Shown: piece by piece, positions 22,691 to 37,030 of the stretch
How positions within the stretch are numbered: position 1 is the first letter of the stretch
Layout of the letters: each line of letters starts with the position of its first letter
NCBI GenBank assembly: GCA_030770425.1
Contig: JASJFT010000008.1
Span: 310,001 to 374,000 of the forward strand
DNA from: Darksidea phi
Taxonomy: Eukaryota > Ascomycota > Dothideomycetes > Pleosporales > Lentitheciaceae
DNA length: 64,000 nt
Direction of reading: 5' to 3'
Translations under genes and position numbers: made by a program
Notes under the pieces: generated by a model
Databases searched by the model: none
What the model saw: the letters and a program-made list of their open reading frames with translations, nothing else
Told to the model about the DNA's origin: nothing

Positions 22691-23214
22691 TCGTTAAGTC
22701 GGGCGTCATGTATCTTGCGAGCGGGGGAGGGGGGCGAGGGGGGCCGGGGGCGTTCTGCTTTGGTTGACGCCCAAAAAGGAAATTATTTGAGAAGCGTATG
22801 ACGTATTTGTGGTCCGGTTGTTGCTGTTATGCCTAATATTTGAAGAAGTCGCAATGGTGAAACCCGTGTACGGGCCCATGTACGTGCCAATACAGGACTG
22901 TGACCATTGCAAATGACTCAACGCCGTAAGCAACAAAGAATGAGTTACAGTCATGCTTTACACAATTCTTTCTCATTGTGACCGCATTATTAGCCAGATC
23001 TCTACACATTGTAGGCGCTAAACCCTATTTGATTGTTTGTCTGCAATGCTAGAATTAGCCCTTTAAGACAATTATCAGTGGGATTCTTTAAGCGTTTCAC
23101 CTCTTTCGCTAAAGTCCCGACTCAGGACCTATCTCCTAGTTTAATTGCATCACCTAGTTCATTAAGCGCCTGTATTATAGCAGTAAGACAAAAGTTAAAC
23201 GAGTCTCCACTCCT
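22691..23214. other. Intergenic spacer, upstream of the kinase-like gene
   Basis: Contains a C/G-rich run (about 22720-22750). No gene seen. Confidence 0.35.
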
Positions 23215-25059
23215 ATGGACGCGCCTCCCACATCATCGCTGCCGGTTGCTAGATCTAGATTCGAAACATCTGAGCAAAACGATTCACAGACAGCCGAAGA
23301 GAACGTTAAAGCCAGGGCATCATCTATATCTTCTTCTTCTACCCATTCGAATGCATCCCCAAATGTTCTAAAGGGCTCGTCGACTGAGCTACTAGAAGAG
23401 GCTATCGAGGACCAGGCGAAGAATGTTGTTCATATCGGTAAGAGAACCCAGGAGCCTCGAGCAATATTGGGGCCTTCTAACATCAACAACGAAGCCACAG
23501 ATGATACGGACGAAGGCAAAAAGGATGCTGATATTAAGGTTCATGAGCAAGCTCACGGCAGTGATACTGATAACACCATAGACAATGACAAGGAAGTAGA
23601 TGATGAGAGAGCTGATTGGCCTCAAATTCTCACGATACCCGAGGAGAAGTTGCAACGACTCTTGCTCGACTGCCTCGATGACACCCACTCCCTTGGAACC
23701 GACTGTACACGAATCTTACGTCGTGATCAGGGCAGCTACAACGTTGCTGTTATCATGAGTGTTTGCAAGTATGACCGGGTCACCGAGTATGTTATTCGGA
23801 TTCCGGCTCACGGCACCGCCGCTACCTGGCGAGAGGAGGACATATACATGATGGATCGCCAGGTGGAACTCATGAAACAAATCCGGACCAACTCCACGGA
23901 GGTATCGGTGCCAGAGATTCTCGAATACTCGTCAAGCCTTGACAATTCTCTCGGTGCACCATATATGATTATGGAAAAGTTGAAGGGCATGAAGGCAGGT
24001 AACATCTGGTTCGACGACCCTTGCAACGAGGACACGCCGTGGATCCTCGCAGATTGCCCGTCTGATAAAACACATCGGAAGCGTGTCACCTTTCTAAAGT
24101 CATTGGCGACCGTTATGACTCGACTCCCGCTCTTAGAGTTCCATCGTATCGGTATGCCGCATATACCCCAGCCTTACGTCTTGCACCACCCCTACCTCCA
24201 TACTCCCGAGAGTCCCGATCTTGTAGGGCATTCATACCACTGGCCATCTACAGCAGATATCCATTATGTGATCAAGCGTGAACCGTTTGCTTCTACCCAG
24301 GAGTACATCAAGGAGCCGCTTGACAAGTATTTCCCTACCGCAAAGGGCGTCAAGAACGGGAATAACAGACATGACAATGAAATCGATCTGCGAGCCGGAG
24401 TACGCAAAATTCTCGACATTGTGTTTGCCACTCCGACCTTCAACCCAGAGAACAAACCGGAGAAATTCACAATCTACCATCCAGATCTAGACCTTCAAAA
24501 CATTCTCACCGACGAGGAAGGTAATGTTACAGGGATCATAGATTGGGATGGCGCATTCGCCGCCCCACGGTGCATTGGCCCTATCGCAGTCCCCATGTTC
24601 CTACAACGAGATTGGTTTCCCGATCACTATGGCGAAAGCTTGTACAATTCACCCCACATGGCCTGGAATGCAGAGTACTACAGATCGATCTATGCGGCCG
24701 CTTTGGTTCGGGCCCATGAGGAGGTATATCCTGACATCAAGCCGGAAGATTCTGACGTACGCTTCACGCTCAAGTCGCCCATCTACCAAGCTGCTTTCGC
24801 CTCTCTGTACGAGGGCGGCAATCCCTACGACTTCACCGATCGCATTCTTCGCGAGATCCCGGATTTCCGCACAGACCCTTTTATGTTCAAGCTGTGGCTG
24901 GGTTCGGGATGGCCGGCTGCAGAACAGATGCTACGGCGCGAGATACCACGTGTCTTGGTGCCTGTGTTACCGACGGAGGCAGCCTTCCGCGAATTGGAGG
25001 TGAACTTCACTAACGAGGATGAAGTCGCTGAAAATGCCTCAGCCCCCCTTGAGGAGTAG
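23215..25059 (+). CDS. APH/choline-kinase-like phosphotransferase (protein-kinase-like fold)
   Basis: A single exon of 614 residues from the ATG at 23215. Residues 1-135 are polar and likely disordered. The kinase-like domain follows: nucleotide-loop region around SYNVAVIMSVCKYD, a hinge-like YMIMEKLKG, then the catalytic loop HPDLDLQNIL near residue 422 (H-x-D-x4-N) and IIDWDGA near residue 443, which supplies the metal-binding Asp equivalent to DFG. This is the pattern of the aminoglycoside phosphotransferase family (PF01636), which is expanded in filamentous fungi, usually with unknown small-molecule substrate. A decayed relative of its 3' end lies ~800 bp downstream on the same strand. 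Actual substrate unknown; antibiotic resistance should not be inferred. Confidence 0.85.
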   Translation: MDAPPTSSLPVARSRFETSEQNDSQTAEENVKARASSISSSSTHSNASPNVLKGSSTELLEEAIEDQAKNVVHIGKRTQEPRAILGPSNINNEATDDTDEGKKDADIKVHEQAHGSDTDNTIDNDKEVDDERADWPQILTIPEEKLQRLLLDCLDDTHSLGTDCTRILRRDQGSYNVAVIMSVCKYDRVTEYVIRIPAHGTAATWREEDIYMMDRQVELMKQIRTNSTEVSVPEILEYSSSLDNSLGAPYMIMEKLKGMKAGNIWFDDPCNEDTPWILADCPSDKTHRKRVTFLKSLATVMTRLPLLEFHRIGMPHIPQPYVLHHPYLHTPESPDLVGHSYHWPSTADIHYVIKREPFASTQEYIKEPLDKYFPTAKGVKNGNNRHDNEIDLRAGVRKILDIVFATPTFNPENKPEKFTIYHPDLDLQNILTDEEGNVTGIIDWDGAFAAPRCIGPIAVPMFLQRDWFPDHYGESLYNSPHMAWNAEYYRSIYAAALVRAHEEVYPDIKPEDSDVRFTLKSPIYQAAFASLYEGGNPYDFTDRILREIPDFRTDPFMFKLWLGSGWPAAEQMLRREIPRVLVPVLPTEAAFRELEVNFTNEDEVAENASAPLEE

Positions 25060-25851
25060 TGCTGTCCAATGCGTTGGGATTCATTCGATTGTTTTAATTC
25101 CCATAGTTCAAATGCAACAGTTTTCTCCGTTGAGGTTATATTATTATCCTACCCTTTCATTTTTTCTTTTTGAAATGCTATATACTCTAAACCTCGCTTG
25201 TAGTGTTGAATGCACTAATCGAATCACCAGTGTTCATCAAGACAACTCTATCACGGAATGTTTTATTTCCCACTTGCGTACCCAATGAAATCACATAAAA
25301 AGTATTCTTCTCAACAATTTTGCAAGATATTAATTGCGACTAGCAGAAAATTCAAGGGAATAACTTTATCAGGCCATCACCATTATCGCCGATTGTAGAA
25401 GGGGTCGCGGCTTCTACTCTAATTCACACATCAGCGAAAGCTGTATCCGTCACGAGTTACCATTTAATTCTTTGCACAGTGACAATATAGCGCTAATTCA
25501 TCTAAAGCACCGCAGCAGAGAGCGTACTCTTTGATTTTTCACCAAAACTGCCTGAAACATTATTGTTCACTAGCTAATTAATTAGCATATGAATATCATT
25601 GTAAAATCCACAAGTAGATTCCGGATCAATCAATGGTCGCACGACGTAGTCTAACAAGAAGTAAAACTAAAGTGATGCGGGCCCTCTATTCATCTAAAAA
25701 TTCCTTCATGAAGGAGTTAACGACGTCCTAGATCCCTTATTGCAGCATCGCCATCGAGTCAACACACAAAGCTCGCCTGGACACCATCAGCCCGTGGAAA
25801 ATTCTCAACAACAACAACATCATCAACATCATCTTCTCCTCGCCGCCCTTC
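25060..25851. other. Intergenic AT-rich spacer
   Basis: AT-rich DNA between the kinase-like gene and its relic. A CAA/CAT trinucleotide tract lies around 25806-25835. No gene seen. Confidence 0.4.
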
Positions 25852-25884
25852 ATGCCCTCCGCAAAATGCGATAAAAAGGCGAAG

Positions 25885-26310
25885 AAGCCCAAAAAGAATC
25901 TCCCGTGCTTTCGTCGCGATGACCTTGAACCCTTCAACATTCTATGCTCCGAGGATGATACCGAAACTGGTACCCTTAATTGGAACGGCATTATAATAGA
26001 TGGAGGATATGCCGCACACTCTGTGCAGCCTTGAGTACTACCGCAACATTTATGTCGGGGCTATAGCACAGTATACGAGCGATCATCGGTATACACGCTA
26101 GTCACGCATCTATCTAGCGGTTCTAACCCTTTTGTACGAGGAAGCGAAGCCGTAGGGTCTAGTATTGAAGTTGCTGGTGGAGATGCCACAGTTCACACAT
26201 TCACACATGTGAAGCCTAGCGAGCTTTATTGGCGGTTAGATGATGGGTATCTAACTGCGGAGAGGTTGCTGGAGGACAAGATTCCGAAATTGTTGCAGCT
26301 GGGTGTGTGA
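25885..26310 (+). pseudogene. Relic of an APH-like kinase gene, 3' part only
   Basis: Fragments in shifting frames parallel the neighbouring 23215-25059 gene in the same order. DDLEPFNIL...LNWNG (about 25918-25990) corresponds to its catalytic loop and DWDG. LEYYRNIYVGAIAQY (about 26030-26075) corresponds to its EYYRSIYAAALVRA. ELYWRLDDGYLTAERLLEDK and IPKLLQLGV (26220-26308) correspond to its C-terminal KLWLGSGWPAAEQMLRREIP. The His and the DWD Asp are replaced, and stops or frame changes separate the blocks. No 5' part is present. It looks like a truncated, decaying tandem paralogue. Confidence 0.65.
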
Positions 26311-26344
26311 GTTTGAGGATTTGGGTCAAGATATTAGGACGTTT

Positions 26345-26480
26345 TGGGGGGTGGGGGGGGGGGGGGGGGGGGGTACGATAATTGGTGGTGGGGGTGTTTT
26401 TTTTTATTTTTTTTTTTTTTTTTTTTTTTTGTTTTATAGNNNNNNNNNCCCCCCCCCCCCCCCCCGCCCCGCCCCCCCCC
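26345..26480. other. Assembly gap flanked by homopolymer runs
   Basis: A short run of Ns (26440-26448) is bounded by poly-G (about 26345-26373), poly-T (about 26397-26430) and poly-C (26449-26480) tracts. Three different homopolymers around a gap are best explained by low-quality sequence rather than biology. Confidence 0.85.
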
Positions 26481-26904
26481 CCGCCAGAGAAGATGACCGT
26501 TGGTGTGGTGTTTCCTTTGGCGTTTATTTGCTTTGCTATCTGTGTTTTCCTAAGTCTACGATTGTTTCGGTGGACGAATGACTGCTGGAGTTTATAAAAT
26601 GTGTTTTTGTCGTTGAGAACTGAGGTCATCAGTATTATAATGATTGTTATATGTGTGATGACAATCGCAATCTTTACAGAACATAATGAGCCTATGGAGA
26701 GCGGCGGAGGAGGTAGTAAAGTTTCATCTTCCCATATCGTGTTTGATGCAAACTCCACGTTGTAGTCGAATTACACCCCATCAAGTTGAAAGAACTAGCC
26801 ATGTATGAATTATGTACTCAAAGACGAAACTCACTCTGCTCCATCAATGCTCTCCTGCACTTATACAACCCTAAACGCGACCCAAATACATAAAACTTCA
26901 TCAC
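26481..26904. other. Intergenic spacer after the gap
   Basis: AT-rich, includes the 3' flank of the DUF1479 gene. No gene seen. Confidence 0.4.
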
Positions 26905-28472
26905 TTAATCATAGAACCCCAACACCTTATTCCCCCGATCCAGAACCTCCCGTTCCCCAATCGTCAACCCCTCAGCATCAGCATCCCACTCCATCAACCC
27001 CACGGCCCTGCGTCCCTCCTCTCCAATCAAGCCTTCCATATCCTCCACTCTAATTCGACCCTTATGCTCGCTCTCGCCGATGCCGCTGCCGAAGTCCGGG
27101 CTCGGAAGACCGTTGACGAACTTTGCGCGCTGCCGTACGAGGTACTTGGCATTGTCTTCGGTAAGCGGGCATGTAGGGATGTACAAGACCGAAGAGTCGG
27201 TTTTGCCGGCGTGGGTTTTGTCGACGGAGTGAATGGTGTCGCAGTGCCAGGCTACGTAGTCGCCAGGGCGGACGGTTGGCACGTGGATCATTGACTGTTT
27301 GAGGTGGAGATGCGGGTGCAAGAGGTGGGATAGTTCCTGTCCGTGGCCGGGGGTAGCGCCTTGGATCCATGATGATGGTGTAGTATCTAGTTCCCAGTTA
27401 TTGCTTGCGAGGAAGTCAGCGGAGGAGTTGACCCCTTCAGAAGCAGTTTGCGCGCCAGGCTCGATACCGCGTTTTGGGCTGAAGAACGGGCGGAGGAGAT
27501 AGTATGCAGTTGCTTTCGCAAGGAGGGGGTTGACGAGGAGCGTTCCTTCGAAAGGACCACATGTGGAGAGCGACAGCCAGCCTTGGAACATGCGGAATGC
27601 CGTGCATGCTCCCACGCCTTGGTGCAGGTCTGCTTTCACAGGCAATCTGCAGCTAGACTCCCACGGGTCAAATTCCTCCCATTTGCCCTGCCAGATGCTG
27701 TCGTATACCTTGCCTAGGCCGTATCCTCGCTCGTCCCAGCGTTCTACGCTCCCCCCATCAACGTGTGGACCAAGTGCGAATCGTGAGTCGCCTGGGAGGC
27801 GCATTCGTAGCCGGTCGGCGTAGCTTATGGGGTGCTTCGTGGAGATGGGTGTGTGCGGATTGGAGCTGTGCCAGTAGGACATGAGGAAGCGTTGCATATT
27901 GAGCATGTTGGGATGCGCGCGGGCGAGGATCTGGGTTCGGGACCAGTATAATTCGAAAACCTGCGGGTTCTCTGGCGGGAAAGCTGGTGTGTGTGAGAGG
28001 TCGTCCTATGTCCAAGAGGTTGAGAGTGCATACCTTTCGTCTGCGGGTTCTTTCGAATGTACTCTCTTAAGTCCTCTTTCCATCCTAGAGCTTCTTGCTC
28101 AGGTACCACACCTCGTACAACCGCAACTCCTCGCTTCCGCAACTCTTTGCTGAATGCCTCTGGTGCATTGTCGATATCCTTGAAGTCGATTTCAGGGATG
28201 ACTTTGGATCCCGTCTCAATGATGAGCGGGATCTCCTCTCGAAGGTCTCGCAGCAAGCGTTCCCATGATTCCCGCACAGCGTCTTCGTGTCCCTTGATCA
28301 GGCGACCTTTAAGGTCCGCATATTCGGGAGCAAGCGGCGCGAAGTTTTGCCCAGAGAGCGAAACGAAGGCATCCGAGATGTCGCCTGCGCGCTTCGAGGC
28401 TTCGGTAGCTGCAGTGCGGAGCTGGAAAGCTCGTCTGGCGGGAGTTCTGATGGTGCGGAGTGCGGAGAGCAT
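26905..28472 (-). CDS. DUF1479 family protein, 2OG-Fe(II) dioxygenase-like (YbiU-type)
   Basis: Exons 28472-28034 and 27983-26905 encode 505 residues; the 50-bp intron has GTATGC and CACCAG ends. The start MLSALRTIRTPARRAFQLRT is Arg-rich and lacks acids, so mitochondrial import is possible. The body follows the DUF1479 pattern: RGVAVVRGVVPEQEALGWKE, then HVDGGSVERW near residues 220-229 giving the first His and Asp of a metal-binding facial triad, and GDYVAWHCDTIHSVD with the distal His, fitting a cupin-fold Fe(II) enzyme. The activity of this family is not well established, so substrate is unknown. It is divergent from the GH1 gene (838 bp between starts). Confidence 0.88.
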
Positions 28473-31217
<2,745 letters not shown>

Positions 31218-34200
31218 TAGGTCAAGACGGGAGTGGCGTGGGCGAAGCTAGTGGAGGGTGCTGCGTGTGTGGACGACGTCGATTGTTGAGATCGAGTGAG
31301 GCGAGATGAGGTGCAGAAGAAGATTCTCCCGTCTCTTCTAGCGTGATGGCGTACATGATGGAGGGTGTGGTGGGGGTAAAAGCATGGAAAGTTCCACGAG
31401 CGCGAGCTGCAAGTTGGATAGTGGGCTGCGGTGTGCATTATTTCGGGATGCTCCTGCAGCGGAGATGCGTCTTTTTTGAGCCGAGCATGTGCAACTTTGC
31501 CGGGCAGTGCAAGCATTCTCGAACGGGAGCCATGTGAAGAGAGGTTAGTAACCTACGAGTGTAGCCTGTACCTGCATTGTTTCAGATCCATGTACCCGCG
31601 GCCATTTCACGCACCTCGCCTGTTCTGTCGATGTGAAATCATTTGCTAGATTATTGAGCGTAGTGAGTTGCTTGTCGTTTGCGTGTCAAAGTGTCGTTTT
31701 GGGCATCACCCGCATACAACCTTGCAGCTGCGCAATCAAGCTCGCCACTATCCGGTGACTTGCACAGCGAAGCGGTGGAGCAGCACATGGCACCATCAGC
31801 CCTTGCAAACTTTCAACCATCGCTTGGAGTTGATCAAACCCAATCATGATTATTGCTCGCCGTCCATACCGTGTCCCAACGCACGGCGCTTGCCGTGCTA
31901 GGCCGTCAATACTATGGTTCCAGAAGGGTGCTAGAAGGGTGGCGTCCAATGGTAGACGCTGAAGGCACAATGGGGACGGTATGTCGTGTTGCGATGTCGA
32001 AGCGTGGCTTTTGGTGCCCTTAAGGTTGGGTGGCCAAGTGGTGGAGGGAGGTGAGTGGATAACTCGGAGCCGTGCGCTGGCTCTAAACTTTAAATTCTGG
32101 GTATCAGCGGATACGCGTGGCAGCCCTGCAAAAAATCTTGCGTTTCAGAGCTGTCCTCGTGCTTGCTGTCCAGTCAAGCTGGTGCGGACTCGGACTAGCA
32201 GGCGGGCGGAGCGATCCAGGCGCGACGGGCGTGGGAGGTGTTGCGATTCGGCGGTCGACGAGTGCATGGCAGGTTGTATGATTTGTTGGTAGGGATTGTA
32301 GGTGAGCGGAGAATTGTTCTGCTGCGATTCGTTACACCGAGCGTGTATGCATATGCAAATGCCCCATTGGAGGTGTGAAGTGTACGCAAGCGGCATAGCG
32401 AAGATTGGGCAGACAATATCGATATCGACGATCGGCACGATGGCTGCCCTCGCGCACGCCATCGGCCGACGTCACTCCATGTCAAAATCGACGCCTTCTC
32501 AGCCGCGCAGCATCGGGCGCGCGGCACGGTGGTGAGGTCGCAGAAGGGCCGAACATGAGGGATAGAGTTGCGAAAGGCTGCAGCCTACGACGTTCACGGT
32601 GCTAGCCACCCCGTCGGCCTTGAACAACGGTTCGCAGCAGCATCGTCAAACATTAGAACGCGTGCGTGCCCGCAGAGGAAGTGCAGAAGGAGAATCTCCC
32701 GGAGGCTATCTCGGCGGCGCAATCTCGGGCTCTCGCGGACGCTATGGACACTCGCGCGACCTGACGCCTGCTCTTGCGTAGCTGTCCAGCTCGGTAGGGA
32801 GGCGTTCGCGCATATGCACTACGCGGCCCCACAGCTGAGGACGGGGGCGGTGGTTTGCTTTTGTCGCTGGAGTGGCAGGCCACAGTCGAACTTGGTTTTG
32901 GGGTGCTGGTGCTGCGAGAACGGCGGTGGCTTCGCGGATGGGCGGCCGCATGCGCGGAACAAAAGCGCGGCTATCTCGATTGGGACGGTGCGTGGGAACA
33001 CGGAGCTACGGAGCTCGATCTCGTGTGCAATGAGATGGAGATGCAGCGTCCAGGGGCCGATGGTCAGACAGGAGGAAAAGGAACTGGTATGCCGGGGACG
33101 AAGGAACCATAGAGCTGTGACGGCGGCGCGACTTCCTCAACCGTCGACCGCGGCTAAGGGCCGACTTGCGGAGCGCTAGAAGCGCAGCTAGAAAGCCGCA
33201 AGCTCGACTGCCTCTGGAGAAGGCGCCCGGGCATCTGAGGCCGGATGGACACGCTGGGACACGCTGGGGCACGCTGGAACACGCCGGACACATGTTCCCG
33301 AGCGCGATGGACGGCCGTGGTTGTGCGCCGTTGCGCCCCGCACGGCGGCAGCGGATGGGTGCTGCGATGTCGCAATGATGGTGGTGACGGGGCCAACGAG
33401 GGGCTGAATCGTCTGGCCGGGGCCCGTCGCGGAGCAGGTGTGGCGACGGTGGCGTGTGTGGCGTGTGTGGCGTCGTCGTCGCACAGCACGGCCGATTCGG
33501 CAGCGGCTTCGCATCCGAGCATCGCGAGCCGCATGAGGCCGGGCGGCGGCGCAGGGGCGTCGTGCTTCCTTTCCAGGCCAGGTGAGCCGATCCCGGCACC
33601 CGACCGCGCTGCCGGCCGGCAACGAGGACCAATGCATGCGCCAAGCACCTGCTGTCTGATGCGCACCAAAATAACCCTTCTCGAAGAGCCCGCCAAGCTG
33701 TGGCTGCGCGTCCGCCTGCTGCCACCGAGGCGGTCAACATCGTAACTTCTCCGAGGCGGTCTGAAGCTCAATAGCAGAGAGGTCCGCGGATGCGGCTCTC
33801 GCTTCGGCGCCTGCAGGGATCGCGCGCCACCGCTCGCTTCACTGCACTGGTACACCGGCATTCATTTCCTGTCACGACGCCGCCATCGCAAGAGAGCGCA
33901 TCACGGGCCTGGGGGGGCCGCTGGCACGCCGTCGAGCGACGCTCAGTGCTTCGTCTCGATTTTTGGGTTCGCGGTCCTCGCACGCTCGGATGGTGCTCGA
34001 CGCTCGGACGGCGCGTGTGTGGAGGCGATCGCGCCCCTCTGCTGCAGGACCAGGAAGCGGAAACGCACGTCCAGCACATTCTTGAGACGCAGCATTAGCG
34101 CTCACCGGTGGACGCTGCATGTCCCTACCCCAGCGCGGCCACCCACCAGCAGCATGGCGACGCGGTGGCGACGAGCGATGGCGATGTGCCTCCCACGGGT

Positions 34201-35672
34201 CCGCGGCTCGTGCAGTGGCCGCGCGACGGCATGATGGTCATCAAACGATTACGGGAGCATCCCCAGCACGACTACACGCCTTAGATGAGCCAAGCCCAGG
34301 TAGGCACGCTTTGGGCCGTCTGGTTTCGGCGTGCGCTTCGACCCCCAAATGATCGACAGGCCCCTGGTCGCAGGCCCGTCTACTTCGCATCTCCCGCATC
34401 TCCCGCATCTCGCCCCGGCCGCGCGACGTCTCTCTGCGCAGCGCTGCACCGTGATATTGGCCAGTCAGCTGCAGCAGCCCGGCACAGCAAAGAAACGCAC
34501 GGCGGACGCTGCTAGGGGAAGCATTCTGCTAGGGGACGCGGTCATGGCTCGACGGCGGAGGGGCACCAGGGCCGTGACCGCCCAAGGCCCCACATCCCAA
34601 ACGGGCTAGCCTCGCTAGACGCCATCCTGGGTGCCCACGTGTGGGCCATCCCTGCACCGTGCGCCCTGTCCTCTGCCATCCTTCCCCTCGCCTTGCCGCA
34701 CCACCAAGCACGTCGCCAGATACGGCCGCCCTAGGCCGTCATTATCGTTTGTTTCCGCTTCCTTCCAACCCCCCTCGGATGGGCTGGGAAATGACGATGC
34801 GATAAGCCTGGCTGCTCCATGCCCTCGCCCTACATCCTCGCCCATGCCCTCGCCGCTCCTTCACCATGGCGGACTAGCCGGCCCAAAGGGGAACTCGGCC
34901 GAGCCCTGCTAGTCCTGCTCGCCCACGCCCTGCTGTCTTGCAGGTCGGCCAGCTGGTGCTCGAGCCCACCGCCGCCTGCCATCAGGAGCCTCTCCGACCA
35001 GCAGAGGCCGCCGCCGCTGCTTCTGGCCGTCGTCGAGAGGCGCCCGCGAGGGAGGGAGAGAGGGCGTCGCGAGGGCCCGACACCCCCGCTAGCACGCGCA
35101 GTGCCGTATTTCACTGCGAAAAGCAACATGTGCGCCGTGCCGAGAGGGTCGGCTGCATGGTCGGCGTCCTGCAGGCCTCAGCAACGGTTCCTTGATCCTT
35201 TTGCGCCTCGATGCTCGTCTCCAAACTTTCTTCGGTTTCACACCTGCATTTCCCCGCAGGCCGCACGTGCGTGCCCACCGATTGCTCGGCACGCCTCTAG
35301 TCCCGTTCAGGGTGGGCGCGCAATGACACTCTGTGCGCTAGCGCTCCAGGGCGCTGGCTCACCTGAGGCCTTGTTATTTGATGCTCGAGCGGTCCAAGCA
35401 CGTTCCCCGTCTGTCCGCCATTCTCTAATCCCATTCCTATTGCTTACGTCTGTTGTACGGTAATTTCTTCTGCTCCCATTCTAGTCATTCTAGTCCCAGC
35501 ACCCTCCGTGCACCCGGGGACCACATAAACACTTCAATCGTCCGCCTATCCGTCAAGGACATCCCTCGTCACCTCACCCAGCAACCGTCGGGGCTTGGTC
35601 CAGCTGAATTGGGACCGCCGCTGACACAGCATCTGCAAACACTGCCTTAACCCACCGCCCCGGCCAACCTCC
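31218..35672. other. GC-rich 4.4-kb region without a convincing gene
   Basis: From ~32.1 to ~35.4 kb the sequence is strongly GC-rich and long frames are open on both strands at once, for example 33006-33861 on minus overlapping 33245-33745 on plus. Their translations are Arg/Ala/Pro/Ser-rich without domains. It may be the long upstream control region or 5' leader of the bZIP gene, or hold non-coding RNA. The final ~250 bases are pyrimidine-rich, as in a promoter. Confidence 0.5.
33247..33286 (+). repeat. 10-bp minisatellite, four units of GGACACGCTG
   Basis: Four adjacent units: two perfect GGACACGCTG, then GGGCACGCTG and GAACACGCCG. Located in the GC-rich geneless region. Confidence 0.85.
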
Positions 35673-37030
35673 ATGACTTCGGTATTGCACTATCGAGATC
35701 CAATTGCCTACCGCACCGGCGACCTCATGAGTACCGCCAACTATGTCCCGCCTCACATGATGTCGACCGTGAAACGATCCCCGCCGTATGAGGACCACTC
35801 CTCTGGCTCCGAGAGGAAGTCTTCTTCCGGCATCGGCAAGAAGCGACCATCGAGAGCTGGTACTCGCAGCGTGACGACGCTTACCGCTGCCCAACTAGAG
35901 CGCAAGCGAGCGAACGACCGAGAAGCACAGCGAGCGATCCGACAGAGGACCAAAGACCACATCGAGCAACTCGAACGACAAGTGCGCGACTTGACCTCCC
36001 AGCTCGACGCCAACAGCTCTAGCAAAATGATGGAGGTACTTCGACGTAACGACGAGCTAGAGCAGGAGAATGTGGTGCTCCGGGCCCGACTCTCGCACGC
36101 AGTCCAAGCATTGGGGATGCCAGAAGGCTCAGGTACGTCCTCATTTTACGATCAGCAGTCGTTTTGCTTTTTGGTCCGGCGGCCCCGCCCCCTCCCCGTT
36201 TCTGTTGAACTGAGCGTTTGCTTTTTTTTTTTTTTATTTCTTCTTCCCGTCAGTCTCGCTTCCGTTTCTAGCGACGTGCGGTATCTGCTACATGCGACCC
36301 CCAGAAGCGGGCCAGCTGATGTTATGTCACCTCGGACAATATTGTGCTAGGCACCAAATCAGTAGCACTAACTTTTGTGACAGGAGGTGCGTCGCCAAGC
36401 GACAGAATCCAGATCCTGAGCCAGCCACGAAGATCTTCCACTGGCACAGCGAGAAGTGCCCATTCAGTTCCCGAGATCACCACGACCCCTGTCTCGCAGC
36501 CCACGCACTGGACGCCCCAGCACGCGTATCCCCCAAATATGCCCTCACCACATATTGAGCACCCCCCAACGAACTGGAGTACTCATCACTCAGCTCATCA
36601 ACCGGTGTCACTTCCAGTACAAGACCCCTCAATGCACGCCGTCGATTCTGGAAATTTGTCGTACCCCAGTCCGTACGGGATGGACAGCAACTCAAGAGCC
36701 ATGTCTTACCCACTAGAGAATGCGCCACTTGTCACCTCCCAGCCTATGCAGATGGGTGGTTACAACACCCCAACATCAAATCCATCACCACATCCATCTG
36801 AATATCAGAGGCACATGAGCGTCCCAATGAATGCCCCCCCTCCTTCGGCTCATCCTTCGCACCAACATCCATATACCAGCTCAGGTCACCAGGGCTACGT
36901 CCCTCAGACGAGCCATCCAGGCGATATGCACATGATGGCACCGGCTCAGCATCCGCAGCCTCAGATGATGGGCGAGCAAGGACAGATGATGTACCATATG
37001 CCGTCAAACATGAAGGTCGAACATCAGTGA
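35673..37030 (+). CDS. bZIP transcription factor of the fungal RANDREAQRAIR type
   Basis: Exons 35673-36132 and 36384-37030 encode 368 residues; the 251-bp intron has GTACGT and GTGACAG ends and contains a poly-T tract. The basic region lies at residues ~76-92 (ERKRANDREAQRAIRQRTK) followed by leucines at heptad spacing from Leu100 (IEQLERQVRDL...) and a coiled coil to ~150. The C-terminal 215 residues are Pro/Gln/His/Met-rich, an activation-domain-like composition, and no DUF3425 domain is seen. The site normally filled by the invariant Asn of bZIPs is Asp here, with Asn one position earlier. Probably a nuclear regulator; targets unknown. It has an unusually long GC-rich upstream region. Confidence 0.88.

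Noticed and set aside
23215..25059. Reading the APH-like protein as an antibiotic-resistance gene
   Set aside because: This fold is widespread in fungi with unrelated or unknown substrates; nothing here points to an antibiotic.
26216..26758. Frames reading through the Ns and homopolymers at 26.3-26.5 kb
   Set aside because: They are made of poly-Gly, poly-Lys or poly-Pro runs created by the gap artefact.
33006..33861. Long overlapping minus-strand frames in GC-rich DNA
   Set aside because: The plus strand is open too, and the translations are Arg/Ala/Pro-rich with no motif; explained by GC content.
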